A DNA stretch of 64,000 nt from Herbaspirillum frisingense GSF30 (GTDB lineage Bacteria; Pseudomonadota; Gammaproteobacteria; Burkholderiales; Burkholderiaceae_D), in contig NZ_AEEC02000014.1 of assembly GCF_000300975.2 (NCBI RefSeq), positions 1-64,000 of the forward strand, written 5' to 3'. A program made the translations under genes and the position numbers. Every line of letters starts with the position of its first letter. Position 1 is the first letter of the stretch. This document shows, one piece after another, positions 1 through 11,545 of this stretch. The notes under the pieces are model-generated. The model was not told the DNA's origin. It was given only the letters and a program-made list of their open reading frames with translations, and did not search any database.

Positions 1-75
1 GGAGCGGGAGAAGAGTCTCGAACTCTCGACCTATACCTTGGCAAGGTATCGCTCTACCAACTGAGCTACTCCCGC
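1..75 (-). tRNA. tRNA-Gly (GCC), last A of CCA off the window edge
   Basis: Read on the minus strand this begins GCGGGAGTAGCTCAGTTGG and folds as a normal cloverleaf. The acceptor stem GCGGGAG pairs with CTCCCGC, the D arm carries AGTTGGTAGA, the anticodon loop reads TTGCCAA with GCC, and the T loop is TTCGAGA. Discriminator T and the first two C of an encoded CCA sit at positions 3 to 1. It lies 70 bases downstream of pgsA with no clear terminator between them, so it may be co-transcribed with the uvrC-pgsA end of the operon. Confidence 0.97.
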
Positions 76-145
76 ATCGGAAACAGAACGCTATTATAAG
101 TCACCGTTGGCGTTTGTCAACTATTGAACTTGGTTTTTTAATTAT

Positions 146-745
146 TTATTTAATTATCTTCTTGCGGTTTTCAGCGTCGGCTTCCTTGATCATCGGCATG
201 GCGCGACGCAGGTAATACAGCATTGACCACACCGTCAACACCGCCGCCACCAGCAGCAGCAGGCTGCCCCACAGACGGGTATCGATGATGGAGAACAGCG
301 TGTCGTAGTACAGCAGCATGGGGATGGCAATCATCTGGGCGGTGGTCTTGATCTTGCCCAGCGAACTGACGGCCACCGACTTGGACGCACCGATCTGGGC
401 CATCCACTCGCGCAGGGCCGAGATGGCGATCTCGCGACCGATGATGACGAAGGCGATCACCGGGTGTACGCGATCCAGATGCACCAGCACCAGCAGTGCA
501 CCGGTGACCATGAGCTTGTCGGCCACCGGGTCGAGGAAGGCACCGAAGGCCGAGGTCTGGTTCCAGCGCCGGGCCAGGAAGCCGTCGAACCAGTCAGTCG
601 CAGCAGCGACGATGAACACGGCGGTAGCGGCGATACCTTGCTCATAGCGGTTCAGGCCGATCTCGGGCAGATAGTAGACACCGACGACCAGGGGAATGAG
701 CGCCACCCGCAACCAGGTCAGCAGAATCGGAATATTGAAAGGCAT
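146..745 (-). CDS. pgsA: CDP-diacylglycerol-glycerol-3-phosphate 3-phosphatidyltransferase
   Basis: Makes phosphatidylglycerol phosphate from CDP-diacylglycerol and glycerol-3-phosphate, the committed step to acidic phospholipids in the inner membrane. The 199-residue protein opens MPFNIPILLTWLRVALIP and carries the full CDP-alcohol phosphotransferase signature: DWFDGFLARRW followed by GAFLDPVADK, supplying the conserved aspartates. Several hydrophobic helices span the rest. The frame is open for a further 38 codons upstream, but MPFNIP matches the usual family start, so I place it at 745. It follows uvrC by 122 bases, the usual uvrC-pgsA-tRNA order of betaproteobacteria. Confidence 0.95.
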   Translation of the reverse strand: MPFNIPILLTWLRVALIPLVVGVYYLPEIGLNRYEQGIAATAVFIVAAATDWFDGFLARRWNQTSAFGAFLDPVADKLMVTGALLVLVHLDRVHPVIAFVIIGREIAISALREWMAQIGASKSVAVSSLGKIKTTAQMIAIPMLLYYDTLFSIIDTRLWGSLLLLVAAVLTVWSMLYYLRRAMPMIKEADAENRKKIIK

Positions 746-867
746 ACGTCTTGGAGGGTGGGTGCGGCGTACACAAAAAAAATTTACCGAATAGTAGCAG
801 AGTCGTCCCCTGCTGCGCCCGCCTTTCATTCGGCTGGCGCCGCGCGGCGCATCGCGCACGTGACGGA

Positions 868-2733
868 TCAGTGCAATTGCCGGTAGATTTCCTCGGCCAG
901 CTGGCGCGAGATACCTTCCACCGAAGCCAGGTCATCCACGCTGGCATCGACCACGCCGCGCAAGCCACCAAAGCGCACCAGCAGGCGCTGGCGACGCTTG
1001 GCACCGATGCCTTCGATCTCTTCCAGGCGCGAGGTCTGGCGTGCCTTGGCGCGCTTGGCCCGCATGCCGGTGATGGCGAAGCGGTGCGCTTCGTCGCGGA
1101 TCTGGGCGATCAACATCAGCGCGGCCGACTCCTTGCCCAGTTCCTTGGGCGCGCGTCCATCTGCGAAGACCAGGGTTTCCAGGCCGACCTTGCGCCCTTC
1201 CCCCTTGGCTACGCCGACGATGAGGCTGATGTCCAGGCCCAGTTCAGTAAGGACCTGGCGTGCCATTTCCACCTGCCCCTTGCCGCCGTCGATCAGGACG
1301 ATGTCGGGCATGACGCCTTCGCCGTTGGCGACCTTTTCATAACGGCGCGTGAGCACCTGGCGCATGGCGGCGTAATCATCACCCGGGGTGATGTCGTTGA
1401 TGTTGTAGCGGCGGTATTCACCGTTCTGCATGGCATGGTGATGGAACACCACGCAGGATGCCTGCGTGGCCTCGCCCTGGGTGTGGCTGATGTCGAAGCA
1501 TTCGGCGCGCAGTTCGTCCAGGTCGTCGCGTTCCAGCTCGAGCACCTCGGCCAGGGCACGCGTGCGGGCCTGCTGCGAACCCTGTTCGGAGAGCAACCGG
1601 GCCAGCGCGATGCCGGCACCCTTGGTCGCCATGTCCAGCCACTGCCGGCGCTGCCCCTGGGGCTGGAAGGTCAGCGTGATGCGGTGGCCACACTGTTCCA
1701 TCAGCGCCACCATCAGGGCCGGATCGTCGAATTCGGTCCCCACGATCAGCGAGCCGGGGACGAACTTGTCGATGTAATGCTGGGCCAGGAAGGCCTTGAG
1801 CACTTCGACCTCGATGCTGTCCTCGGCGGTATCCATCGCATCGTCGACGTGCGTGGGGAAATAGGCACGGTCGCCGAGATGACGTCCGCCGCGCACCATC
1901 GCCAGGTTGACGCAGGCACGACCGCCCTGCACCACCACCGCAATGATGTCGATGTCGGCGTCGCTGACGGTTTCCATGCTCTGCTGGTGCAACACACTGG
2001 AGAGCGAGCCGATCTGGTCGCGCACGGCAGCGGCCTGCTCGAACTTGAGGTCGGCGGCGAAGGCATGCATCTTCTGCTCCAGCGCTTCCATCACCTCGCT
2101 TTGGCGACCACGCAGGAATTTCGAGGCGTTCTCGACGTCGATGGCGTAGTCCTCACGACTCACCAGATTCACGCAGGGGCCGCTGCAGCGATGGATCTGG
2201 TGCAGCAGGCAGGGACGCGTGCGATTGGTGAAGACCGTGTCTTCGCAGGTGCGCAGCAGGAAGACCTTCTGCAGGATCTGGATCGATTCCTTGACCGCGC
2301 CGGCATTGGGAAACGGCCCGAAATACTGGCTGCGCTTGTCCACCGCACCACGGTAATAGGCCATGCGCGGAAAGGCGTGGCCGGTGATCTTCAGATAGGG
2401 GTAGGACTTATCGTCGCGAAAGAGGATGTTGAAACGCGGCCGCAGGGTCTTGATCAGGTTGTTTTCCAGCAGCAGCGCTTCGGCTTCGCTACGGGTCACC
2501 GTGGTTTCCAGGCGGGCGATGCGCTCGACCATCATGGCGATGCGCGGGCTGGTCAGGGTCTTCTGGAAATAGCTGGAAACCCGCTTCTTGAGGTCGCGTG
2601 CCTTGCCCACGTAGAGCACATTGTCTTCGGCATCGAAGTAGCGATAGACGCCGGGCAGGTGCGGCAGGCGGCCGACCGTTTCAAGCACGATCTCGCGTGG
2701 ATCGGGCAACGCAGAGGCAGGAATATCGGACAT
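868..2733 (-). CDS. uvrC: Excinuclease ABC subunit C
   Basis: Makes both incisions around bulky DNA lesions in nucleotide excision repair after UvrA/UvrB recognition. The 621 residues are full length. An N-terminal GIY-YIG nuclease domain is seen (LPGVYRYF, then [14 protein letters not shown]). A central UVR helix pair contacts UvrB ([16 protein letters not shown]). An RNase H-like nuclease domain follows ([10 protein letters not shown]), and the C-terminal helix-hairpin-helix pair is [13 protein letters not shown] and [12 protein letters not shown]. It starts 15 bases after nagZ stops, so it is probably translated from the pdxJ-acpS-nagZ transcript. Confidence 0.98.
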   Translation of the reverse strand: MSDIPASALPDPREIVLETVGRLPHLPGVYRYFDAEDNVLYVGKARDLKKRVSSYFQKTLTSPRIAMMVERIARLETTVTRSEAEALLLENNLIKTLRPRFNILFRDDKSYPYLKITGHAFPRMAYYRGAVDKRSQYFGPFPNAGAVKESIQILQKVFLLRTCEDTVFTNRTRPCLLHQIHRCSGPCVNLVSREDYAIDVENASKFLRGRQSEVMEALEQKMHAFAADLKFEQAAAVRDQIGSLSSVLHQQSMETVSDADIDIIAVVVQGGRACVNLAMVRGGRHLGDRAYFPTHVDDAMDTAEDSIEVEVLKAFLAQHYIDKFVPGSLIVGTEFDDPALMVALMEQCGHRITLTFQPQGQRRQWLDMATKGAGIALARLLSEQGSQQARTRALAEVLELERDDLDELRAECFDISHTQGEATQASCVVFHHHAMQNGEYRRYNINDITPGDDYAAMRQVLTRRYEKVANGEGVMPDIVLIDGGKGQVEMARQVLTELGLDISLIVGVAKGEGRKVGLETLVFADGRAPKELGKESAALMLIAQIRDEAHRFAITGMRAKRAKARQTSRLEEIEGIGAKRRQRLLVRFGGLRGVVDASVDDLASVEGISRQLAEEIYRQLH

Positions 2734-2748
2734 GGATATGACGGCAGC

Positions 2749-3777
2749 TTACAGCGATTGCAGCAATGTGCGCGCAGCCAGATAGCGCGCATCGGCTTGC
2801 AGCGCATCCCAGCCCGGGGCCTGGCCCAGCGGCAGCAGGCTGGCACGGCGTGTGGCGGAAGCGGTATCGGTGCCGCCCTTGAGACCGGCCAGGATGGCAT
2901 CGGCCTTGTCGGGCGAATTGCAGATCAGCGCCACGTCGCAACCCGCATCCAGCGCAGCCTGCGCGGCCTCCAGCGGGCCACCGGCGACACTGGCGCCGTG
3001 CATGCTGAGGTCGTCGCTGAAGATCACACCCTGGAATCCGAAACGCTCGCGCAGCAGCGACAGCCATACCTTGGAAAAACCGGCCGGCTGGGCATCCACC
3101 TTGGGATAGATGACGTGGGCCGGCATCACCGCCGCCAGGCTCATGCCGAGCCAGTCGTAGGGCGTCGCATCCTCGCCGAGGATGTCATCCAGTTCCCGCT
3201 CGTCGACCGGGATGGCCACATGCGAATCGGCCGTGACGAAACCGTGCCCGGGGAAATGCTTGCCGCAATTGGCCATGCCGGCCAGCGCCAGGCCGTGATT
3301 GAGACTCTTGGCCAGCAAGGTCACCACGCGCGGATCGCGATGGAAGGAGCGGTCGCCGATCACGGTGGAGACGCCGTAGTCGAGGTCAAGCACCGGCGTG
3401 AAGGACAGGTCGATGCCACAGGCGCGCAACTCGGCGGCCAGCACGAAACCGGTGGCGGTCGCCAGCTTGGTGGCCTGCAGCACATCACGGTCCCACAGCT
3501 GACCCAGTTGACCCATGGCCGGCAGGCGGGTGAAACCGTCGCTGCGAAAACGCTGCACACGCCCACCTTCGTGATCGACCGTGATCAGGATGCCGGGGCG
3601 TGCCTGGCGGATGGCGCTGGTCAGCGCGATCAACTGCGCACGGTTCTCGTAGTTGCGGGCGAACAGGATGACGCCGCCGGTCAGCGGGTGCTGCAGGCGG
3701 GCGATATCGGCGGCATCCAGCCGCGTGCCGACCACGTCCAGCATCACCGGACCCAGGGGCTGGACGGCTTGGTTCAT
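2749..3777 (-). CDS. nagZ: Beta-N-acetylhexosaminidase
   Basis: Cytoplasmic glycoside hydrolase family 3 enzyme that removes N-acetylglucosamine from anhydro-muropeptides during peptidoglycan recycling. The 342-residue protein contains the family motif KHFPGHG followed by DSHVAIP, which supplies the mobile-loop His/Asp acid-base pair, and the nucleophile region VIFSDDLSM. The start MNQAVQPLG at 3777 is chosen because its ATG overlaps the acpS stop (ATGA), a typical translational coupling. The frame is open 29 codons further, but that stretch is acpS read out of frame. Confidence 0.95.
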   Translation of the reverse strand: MNQAVQPLGPVMLDVVGTRLDAADIARLQHPLTGGVILFARNYENRAQLIALTSAIRQARPGILITVDHEGGRVQRFRSDGFTRLPAMGQLGQLWDRDVLQATKLATATGFVLAAELRACGIDLSFTPVLDLDYGVSTVIGDRSFHRDPRVVTLLAKSLNHGLALAGMANCGKHFPGHGFVTADSHVAIPVDERELDDILGEDATPYDWLGMSLAAVMPAHVIYPKVDAQPAGFSKVWLSLLRERFGFQGVIFSDDLSMHGASVAGGPLEAAQAALDAGCDVALICNSPDKADAILAGLKGGTDTASATRRASLLPLGQAPGWDALQADARYLAARTLLQSL

Positions 3778-4166
3778 GACTTCTCCACGATGACAAAGGC
3801 GACGGCGTATTCCACTTCGTCGGTGATGGTGACGTGGGCGCTGAGGCCCTGCTCTTGCATCCATTGTTGCAAGGCGCCGCTGCAGACCACCACCGGCTTG
3901 CCGCTGGGGGCATTGAGGACCTGCATGGCGCGCCAGGTCATGGGCATGCGCATGCCCATGCCGATGGCCTTGGAAAAGGCTTCCTTGGCCGCGAAACGGG
4001 TGGCCAGGAAGCGGATGCCACGGGCCTCCACCTTGGCCTTGCGCCGCAGGTATTTTTCCATTTCCTGCGGCCCCAGGATCTTGCCGGCGAAGCGATCGCC
4101 GTGGCGCTTGAGCGCCGCTTCCAGGCGCGGGATCTTGAGGATGTCGGTACCGATGCCGTAGATCAT
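3774..4166 (-). CDS. acpS: Holo-[acyl-carrier-protein] synthase
   Basis: Transfers 4'-phosphopantetheine from CoA to the serine of acyl carrier protein, activating AcpP, which is encoded at 17.4 kb in this window. The 130-residue length and motifs are those of Acp[17 protein letters not shown] holds the Mg-binding Asp, and [12 protein letters not shown] is the second signature. It sits 10 bases after pdxJ and overlaps nagZ by 4 bases. The pdxJ-acpS pair is widely conserved in proteobacteria. Confidence 0.97.
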   Translation of the reverse strand: MIYGIGTDILKIPRLEAALKRHGDRFAGKILGPQEMEKYLRRKAKVEARGIRFLATRFAAKEAFSKAIGMGMRMPMTWRAMQVLNAPSGKPVVVCSGALQQWMQEQGLSAHVTITDEVEYAVAFVIVEKS

Positions 4167-4176
4167 GCGATGCGCC

Positions 4177-4956
4177 TCAAGCCTTGGTGCTGGACTTGGT
4201 CGCTTCCAGGCGCGCCTTGACCATGATGGCCTTCATTTCGGAGACCGCATTGCGCCAGCCCACGAAGACCGCATGCGCCACCACGGCATGGCCGATGTTC
4301 AACTCGGCGATCTCGGGAATGGCGGCAATCGCCTGGACGTTGGTGTAGTGCAGACCGTGCCCGGCATTGACCTTCAGACCGAGCTTGATGCCGGCCTGGA
4401 CGGCGATGCGGATGCGTTCCAGTTCTTCCTGCTGCTCCTGCTCGCTGGTGGCGTCGGCGTAGCGACCGGTGTGCAGTTCGATCACCGGCGCGCCGGATTC
4501 GGCGGCGGCCTGGATCTGTTGCACGTCGGGATCGATGAAGAGCGAGACGCGTACCCGTTCCTGCTGCAACTGGCGGATGGCGGACTGCACATCGGCAAAG
4601 TGGCCGGTCACGTCCAGCCCGCCTTCGGTGGTGACTTCAGTGCGCTTTTCCGGCACCAGGCAGACATCCTGCGGCTTGATGAGACAGGCGAAGTCGATCA
4701 TTTCCTTCGTCACTGCCGCTTCCAGGTTCATGCGGGTCTGCAGCAGCGGGCGGATGGCCTTCACATCGTCGTCGCGGATGTGGCGACGATCTTCACGCAG
4801 GTGCAGGGTGATGACGTCGGCACCGGCTTCCTCCGCTTCCAGGGCAGCCCGGATGGGATCGGGATAGCGGGTACCGCGCGCATTGCGCAGGGTGGCGACG
4901 TGGTCGATGTTGATGCCCAGTTCGATGGTCGGGCCGGCGGGCTGCAGGAAACTCAT
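4177..4956 (-). CDS. pdxJ: Pyridoxine 5'-phosphate synthase
   Basis: Condenses 1-deoxyxylulose-5-phosphate with 3-amino-2-oxopropyl phosphate to form pyridoxine 5'-phosphate, the last ring-closing step of vitamin B6 synthesis. It is a TIM-barrel protein. The family start region [18 protein letters not shown] is followed by the glutamate and arginine motif [13 protein letters not shown] and the phosphate-binding end region [14 protein letters not shown] place the start at MSFLQPAG (259 residues). An in-frame ATG 20 codons upstream (5016) would add a segment without family similarity. Neither start has a strong ribosome binding site. Confidence 0.95.
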   Translation of the reverse strand: MSFLQPAGPTIELGINIDHVATLRNARGTRYPDPIRAALEAEEAGADVITLHLREDRRHIRDDDVKAIRPLLQTRMNLEAAVTKEMIDFACLIKPQDVCLVPEKRTEVTTEGGLDVTGHFADVQSAIRQLQQERVRVSLFIDPDVQQIQAAAESGAPVIELHTGRYADATSEQEQQEELERIRIAVQAGIKLGLKVNAGHGLHYTNVQAIAAIPEIAELNIGHAVVAHAVFVGWRNAVSEMKAIMVKARLEATKSSTKA

Positions 4957-5098
4957 GGCGTCAGGATGCTTCGTGTGAGTGATATTCGGATGTGCTGTAT
5001 GCATCTGGCCGCGCATCGCAGATGATGCGGCCAGACGATGATTGTAGCGACTTGGGAGCGTGCGTGGGAGGAGCGACGGCGAGCGCGCCGCCGCCGGA

Positions 5099-5959
5099 TC
5101 ACAATTGCATGAGGTCGATCAGGATCTGGCGCGTATTCAACTGCGCCCCACCAAGATGGTGCGCCAGCAGATAGCGCATCAGGAATTTGCTCTGGAGCTG
5201 GGTGGTAGGGTCGCTGTAGTCCTCGCGCTCCATGTCCAGCAGGGTCTTGCCGCTGACCTTGGGCGCACGGTCGGAAATGCGCTCCGGACGCGTCCCCTGC
5301 TCCGGATCGACGACATAGATGCCATCGGCCTGGACCGTCTTGCCGCTGACCACGCAATGACTCCAGTTGCCGGCCACGCCGGTCTGCCTGAGCAGGACCC
5401 GTTCGAACTGGCGCAGCACGATCGGTGCATTCTCGCCATGGGCCAGCTTGTTCAGGGTCGCCACGTAATGATCGAACAGCGCCGGGTGTGCGTCTTCGCG
5501 GGCCAGCAGCTTGACCAGCAATTCGTTGAGATAGAAACCGCACAGCAGCGCCGACTTCTCCAGTGGCAGCAGGCCACCGACCCATTCGGCATCGGTCAGG
5601 GTACGCACCTCGGACTTGCCGCTCCACGACAGCGACAGTGGCTGGAAGGTCTGCAAGGCGCCACGCAACTTGGAATGCGGGCGCTTGGCGCCCTTGGCCA
5701 CCAGCGCCACGCGACCATGGTCACGCGAGAAGACGTCGATGATGAGACTGGTTTCCTTGTAGGGATAGCTGTGCAGCACGAAGCCCGGCTGCGCCAGTAC
5801 CTTGTGCTCCTTCTCCGGCACGGCGCGGCTGCGCGCACGAGGCGCGGCCGGCTTGCGCGCAGGAGCCTTGACAGGCGCCTGCGGCACGACTGCCGGCGCT
5901 GCGGCATTTGCCGGGTCAGCCTGGCTGTCGAGCTGGGATTCGGTGAGCATGGTAGTCAT
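5099..5959 (-). CDS. recO: DNA repair protein RecO
   Basis: Recombination mediator that, with RecR, loads RecA on SSB-coated single-stranded DNA. The 286-residue protein has the N-terminal OB fold ([25 protein letters not shown] in pieces) and the helical domain typical of RecO ([15 protein letters not shown]). It carries about 50 extra N-terminal residues rich in Ala, Pro and Arg ahead of the OB fold, which look disordered. ATG at 5959 or the one three codons later are both possible starts. It follows era by 103 bases, the usual rnc-era-recO-pdxJ order. Confidence 0.93.
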   Translation of the reverse strand: MTTMLTESQLDSQADPANAAAPAVVPQAPVKAPARKPAAPRARSRAVPEKEHKVLAQPGFVLHSYPYKETSLIIDVFSRDHGRVALVAKGAKRPHSKLRGALQTFQPLSLSWSGKSEVRTLTDAEWVGGLLPLEKSALLCGFYLNELLVKLLAREDAHPALFDHYVATLNKLAHGENAPIVLRQFERVLLRQTGVAGNWSHCVVSGKTVQADGIYVVDPEQGTRPERISDRAPKVSGKTLLDMEREDYSDPTTQLQSKFLMRYLLAHHLGGAQLNTRQILIDLMQL

Positions 5960-6062
5960 GGATATCCGTCCTGAATGCGTGAAGCCACGTCGTTAGGGCG
6001 CGGCGTAATGCCATGATGATGCAGGAATTTCGCGCAGCCCGCAGGACGGGCCGCAGCCGGGA

Positions 6063-6992
6063 TCATTCGTAGCCGTAGGCACGCAGGCCGGCTTCGTTGT
6101 CGGCCCAGCCCGATTTGACCTTGACCCAGATCTCCAGGTAGACCGGACCGCCGAAGAGACGCTCCATGTCCAGCCGCGACTGGGTGGAAATTTCCTTCAG
6201 GCGCGCGCCCTTCTGACCGATCACCATGGCCTTGTGGGTGTCGCGTTCGACCAGGATGGCGGCGAAGACGCGGCGCAGGTTGCCTTCCTGCTCGAACTTC
6301 TCGATCAGCACCGTGCTGGTATAGGGCAGTTCTTCGCCGACAAAGCGGAACACCTTTTCACGCACGATTTCGGAGGCCAGGAATTTCTCGCTGCGGTCGG
6401 TGATGTCGTCTTCGTCGAACATCGGCGGATTCTGCGGCAGCAGCTTGCGCACCTCCTCCTGCAGACGATCCAGCTGGAAGCGCTGCTTGGCCGAGACCGG
6501 CACCACGGCGGCGAAGTCATGATGCGAGGCCACTTCGGCAGCAAAGGGCATGAGGGTGGTCTTGTCCTTGTTGCGGTCGGCCTTGTTCAATACCAGGATG
6601 CAGGGCACGTTGGACGGCAGCAGGTCCAGCACCTGCTTGTCGGCCGGGCCGAAGGTGCCCGCCTCGATGACGAACAGGATCACATCAGCTGCCGTCAGGG
6701 TATTGGTGACGGTGCGGTTCAGGGTCTTGTTGAGCGCATTGCTGTGACGGGTCTGGAAGCCGGGCGTATCGACATAGACGTACTGGGTGTTCTCGATGGT
6801 CTGGATGCCGGTAATGCGATGGCGCGTGGTCTGGGCCTTGCGCGAGGTGATGCTCACCTTGGCGCCGACCAGTACGTTCATCAGGGTCGACTTGCCGACG
6901 TTGGGACGACCGACGATGGCGATGTAACCGCAACGGTAATCGTCTGCCGGGGTCTGCGCCGACGCGTCGCCGGCCATGGGGGAATCTGTCAT
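6063..6992 (-). CDS. era: GTPase Era
   Basis: Essential GTPase that binds the 3' end of 16S rRNA and assists 30S subunit maturation. G motifs are all visible: GRPNVGKST (G1), DTPG (G3) and NKAD (G4). A C-terminal KH RNA-binding domain follows, with [13 protein letters not shown]. At 309 residues it is the usual length. Its ATG overlaps the rnc stop by 4 bases, so RNase III and Era are translationally coupled. Confidence 0.98.
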   Translation of the reverse strand: MTDSPMAGDASAQTPADDYRCGYIAIVGRPNVGKSTLMNVLVGAKVSITSRKAQTTRHRITGIQTIENTQYVYVDTPGFQTRHSNALNKTLNRTVTNTLTAADVILFVIEAGTFGPADKQVLDLLPSNVPCILVLNKADRNKDKTTLMPFAAEVASHHDFAAVVPVSAKQRFQLDRLQEEVRKLLPQNPPMFDEDDITDRSEKFLASEIVREKVFRFVGEELPYTSTVLIEKFEQEGNLRRVFAAILVERDTHKAMVIGQKGARLKEISTQSRLDMERLFGGPVYLEIWVKVKSGWADNEAGLRAYGYE

Positions 6993-7978
6993 GCTGTTCT
7001 GGATTGCGTGGCGGATGAAGCCGCCGAAATGGGTTCTGCCGCGACCGTTTCAGCGCGGTCGCCAGTGTTGTTCTTGCCCTCGTTGCGGGTGGCCGCCGCA
7101 GGGCTCTTCGGCTCCTTGGCGGACTTGGCCGGCTTGCTGGCCGGAGCACGCTCGGAGGAGGACGCCCCCTCCGGACGATTGCCCTTGCCGCTTTCCTGGT
7201 CCGGTGCATCGGGCTGGATGGTGGCGATGCCGGCCAACTTCAACTGGGTGGTGCGGGTGCGCGGCTTGCGGCCGGCCGAGGGCGTCTTGGCCAGCGCCAG
7301 CTGCACTGCCTCCAGCGCCAGTTTGGCAGCGGCCTGTTCACCGGCGCGGCGACTGCCACCGGTGCCGAAGACCTGGATGTCCAGCTTGGGCACCAGGCAT
7401 TCGATCTCGAATTCCTGGCTGTGGGCGGCACCGTGGGTGGCAATCACGTTGTATTGCGGCAGCGGGATTTTCTTGCCCTGAAGGAATTCCTGCAGCAGTG
7501 TCTTGGCATCCTTGCCCAGCGTACGGGGATCGACGTGTTCCAGCACCGGGACGTAGAGCGAACGGATCACCGCGCGCGCCGCCTCGAAACCGGAATCGAG
7601 GAAGATGGCGCCGAACAGCGCCTCCAGGGTATCGGCCAGGATCGAGGGGCGGCGGAAACCGCCCGATTTCAGCTCACCCTCACCCAGGCGCAGGAACTGC
7701 GACAGCTCCAGCCGCTGGGCGATCTCGTACAGGGACTGCTGCTTGACCAGATTGGCGCGCAGGCGGGAAAGGTCGCCTTCGTCGATCTTGTCGTAGCGTT
7801 CGAACAGCAGGGATGCCACCACGCAGTTCAGTACCGAATCGCCGAGGAATTCCAGCCGCTCGTTATGCAAGGCGCTATGGCTACGATGGGTCAAGGCCTG
7901 CTGCAGGAGCGACGCATCCTTGAAAGTGTGGCCTAGCCGTTGTTGCAAGAGTTGAGGATCCATTTTTTCATCCGTCAT
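6989..7978 (-). CDS. rnc: Ribonuclease III with long C-terminal tail
   Basis: Double-strand-specific endonuclease that processes rRNA precursors and regulatory RNAs. The nuclease signature [12 protein letters not shown] and the second acidic motif ([15 protein letters not shown]) are present. They are followed by a double-stranded RNA-binding domain ([20 protein letters not shown]). About 100 residues of low-complexity Ala/Pro/Ser/Lys sequence follow that domain, making 329 residues against about 226 in E. coli. The start may be ATG at 7978 or, five codons later, [11 protein letters not shown]. Neither has a strong ribosome binding site. Confidence 0.96.
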   Translation of the reverse strand: MTDEKMDPQLLQQRLGHTFKDASLLQQALTHRSHSALHNERLEFLGDSVLNCVVASLLFERYDKIDEGDLSRLRANLVKQQSLYEIAQRLELSQFLRLGEGELKSGGFRRPSILADTLEALFGAIFLDSGFEAARAVIRSLYVPVLEHVDPRTLGKDAKTLLQEFLQGKKIPLPQYNVIATHGAAHSQEFEIECLVPKLDIQVFGTGGSRRAGEQAAAKLALEAVQLALAKTPSAGRKPRTRTTQLKLAGIATIQPDAPDQESGKGNRPEGASSSERAPASKPAKSAKEPKSPAAATRNEGKNNTGDRAETVAAEPISAASSATQSRTA

Positions 7979-8166
7979 TCAGTCTGCCGCCCCGTTCGCG
8001 CAGCGGCGCGAGGATCGGGGATTACCAGCCTGACCAGTCAGCGGGATCGGTGCAAAGCAAAGCTCAATACTGCTCCGGGTCTGCCTCCACAACGCAAAAT
8101 TGCCAAATGGAAACTACGGAAAACTGCGAAACCTTCGAAAGCTGCTCGATCAGAACGTGGCGCGCC

Positions 8167-9081
8167 TTAGTGGAAGCTGCCGATCCGCTTGATATCGCCC
8201 AGGTTCATCCAGACAAAGAAGGCCTTGCCGACGATGTTCTGGTCCGGCACGAAGCCCCAGTAACGACTGTCGAGGCTGTTGTCCCGGTTGTCGCCCATCA
8301 TGAAGTACTCGCCCGGCGGCACCGTGCAGGCAAAACCTTCAGCGTTGTAGGTGCACAGCTCATGATGCGGGAAGGCATCCGGGTTGGGCACGAAGTTGGG
8401 AGCACGCTCATCAGTGAGGATCTTGTGTTCCACGCCGGTCAGGTTTTCCTGCCATTGCTTATAGTACGTCAGATTTTCCTCGTCCAGATAATCCGGCAGC
8501 GCTTTATAAGAAATTTGTTCACCATTTACGGTTAAGCGCTTGTTTTTATAGACAATTTTATCACCAGGAACGCCAACCACGCGCTTGATGTAGTCCACCG
8601 ACATGTCCTTCGGATACTTGAAGACCATGACGTCGCCGCGCTGCGGCTGGTTCACTTCGATGATCTTCTTGTTGATGATGGGCAGGCGGATGCCGTAGGT
8701 GAATTTGTTCACCAGGATCAGGTCGCCGACCAGCAAGGTGGGCACCATGGAGCTGGAAGGAATCTTGAATGGCTCGTAGAGGAAGGAGCGCAGGCAGAAC
8801 ACCAGGGCGATCACCGGGAAGAAGCTGCCCGAGTACTCGATCCAGGCCGGCTGCTTCATCAGGCTGGCCTGCAGGTCGGCGCGGCCGGTGGCCACGGCGC
8901 CGTCACGCTTGATGCCCTGGGCCTCGTCACGCGCCACGCGGGCATCGAACTCGGCCAGGGCGGCATCGGCGCGGGCGCGACGCTGCTTGGACAGGAAGAA
9001 GGTATCGGCGAACCAGATCACGCCGGTCACCAGCATCAGGACGAACAGAATGAGTGCGAAGTTGCCCAACAAAGCCTGCAT
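8167..9081 (-). CDS. lepB: Signal peptidase I
   Basis: Inner-membrane serine protease that removes signal peptides from exported proteins. Two N-terminal membrane segments are seen (about residues 5-25 and 85-105). The catalytic region PSSSMVPTLLVGD carries the nucleophile serine, and YIKRVVGVPGD carries the general-base lysine. The conserved GDNRDNSLDSRYWG box follows. At 304 residues it is normal. It begins 1 base after lepA stops. The 188 bases between lepB and rnc hold no gene I can support. Confidence 0.98.
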   Translation of the reverse strand: MQALLGNFALILFVLMLVTGVIWFADTFFLSKQRRARADAALAEFDARVARDEAQGIKRDGAVATGRADLQASLMKQPAWIEYSGSFFPVIALVFCLRSFLYEPFKIPSSSMVPTLLVGDLILVNKFTYGIRLPIINKKIIEVNQPQRGDVMVFKYPKDMSVDYIKRVVGVPGDKIVYKNKRLTVNGEQISYKALPDYLDEENLTYYKQWQENLTGVEHKILTDERAPNFVPNPDAFPHHELCTYNAEGFACTVPPGEYFMMGDNRDNSLDSRYWGFVPDQNIVGKAFFVWMNLGDIKRIGSFH

Positions 9082-9082
9082 G

Positions 9083-10876
<1,794 letters not shown>

Positions 10877-10894
10877 TAACAGACTGGAAACGAT

Positions 10895-10940
10895 GAAAAA
10901 AGGCGCTCCGAAGCGGGCAGTGCCCAGCCGAGCGCCTTTG
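10895..10940 (-). terminator. Rho-independent terminator-like hairpin just before lepA
   Basis: On the minus strand AAGGCGCTC pairs with GAGCGCCTT (9 bp), the loop holds a nested GGGCA/TGCCC helix, and a run of T follows. The T run ends about 19 bases before the lepA ATG. It may end the mucD-glutaredoxin transcript. However, a candidate lepA promoter lies upstream of it, so it could also act as an attenuator in the lepA leader. Confidence 0.75.
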
Positions 10941-10961
10941 CAACAGCTTATTCGACCCGGC

Positions 10962-10967
10962 ATTTTA
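10962..10967 (-). promoter_or_regulatory. Candidate -10 box of a lepA promoter
   Basis: TAAAAT on the minus strand, about 86 bases before the lepA ATG. No good -35 box is seen at 16 to 18 bases, so the call is weak. A start near 10955 would place the whole terminator-like hairpin at 10900-10940 inside the leader. Confidence 0.3.
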
Positions 10968-11124
10968 CCGGATTTCAGAGTGACAAGCCCGACTTTCAGG
11001 TGCCGGGCTGCGCTCGCGGAGGCGAAAAAACCTCAGGAAAGCGCGCCACGCGGCGCTGCCGAGCATGACCGACAGGCAACTTTTACTTGCGCGGAAATGA
11101 ATCGACAGGCTCCCTCACACAGCT

Positions 11125-11433
11125 TTACCTGGCGGCAAGAAAATCCTGCAAGCGCAGCGGATCAAGATGGTAATGACACAACTGCAACCACTGCCCATCC
11201 CTCGCCTGCCCCATCAGGACCGGCACCAGCTCGTCATAGCGCGCCACCAGAGCCGGATCAGCATCCACATCGATCATTTCGATATGCGCCGGCTGCGCAC
11301 CCAGCGCGGCGCGCAAGGCGTCACGCAAGTCATCACACAGGTGACAATAACTGCGCGAATAGATGATGAACTGCAATTCTGCGGGCTGGGCCGGCTGACC
11401 TTCACTAGGGGATGCAGGGGACGTATGGGACAT
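11125..11433 (-). CDS. Glutaredoxin-like thiol protein (DUF836 type)
   Basis: A 102-residue protein with a thioredoxin-fold start: FIIYSRSYCHLCDDLRDAL carries a CHLC redox pair directly after a beta strand, as in the DUF836 glutaredoxin-like family. A cis-proline-like segment, ELVPVLM, follows. The first 18 residues are Ser/Pro/Gln-rich and unlike the family. It lies after mucD and before lepA, a position such small genes often hold in betaproteobacteria. Its redox partner and substrate are not evident from sequence. Confidence 0.8.
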   Translation of the reverse strand: MSHTSPASPSEGQPAQPAELQFIIYSRSYCHLCDDLRDALRAALGAQPAHIEMIDVDADPALVARYDELVPVLMGQARDGQWLQLCHYHLDPLRLQDFLAAR

Positions 11434-11467
11434 GTGACAGAAGGGCGATCAATCCCGGGCGATGGAT

Positions 11468-11502
11468 GGAAAAAGGCTGCGACTCCCGGGAATCGCAGCC
11501 TT
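11468..11502 (-). terminator. Terminator after mucD
   Basis: Minus strand AAGGCTGCGA / TCGCAGCCTT stem (10 bp) with TTTT following. It lies 44 bases past the mucD stop and separates the sigma-E operon from the glutaredoxin-like gene. A second small hairpin (CAATGCC/GGCATTG) sits at 11509-11526. Confidence 0.75.
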
Positions 11503-11545
11503 GAGCATCAATGCCCGCAGGCATTGCTTAGCGGAGCGGACTTCC

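Noticed and set aside
751-4161. 1136-codon open frame on the plus strand opposite uvrC, nagZ and acpS
   Set aside because: It is antisense to three well-supported genes, is rich in His/Gln/Gly/Asp as expected for a mirrored high-GC frame, and has no domain. The same holds for long antisense frames at 9377-10879, 16053-17381, 24242-25618, 27300-28757, 29722-31467, 38666-40606, 46429-47598, 51254-53395 and 55759-57303.
7979-8166. A possible missing DUF4845 gene between lepB and rnc
   Set aside because: Some betaproteobacteria have one here, but this 188-base gap is too short and shows no remnant.
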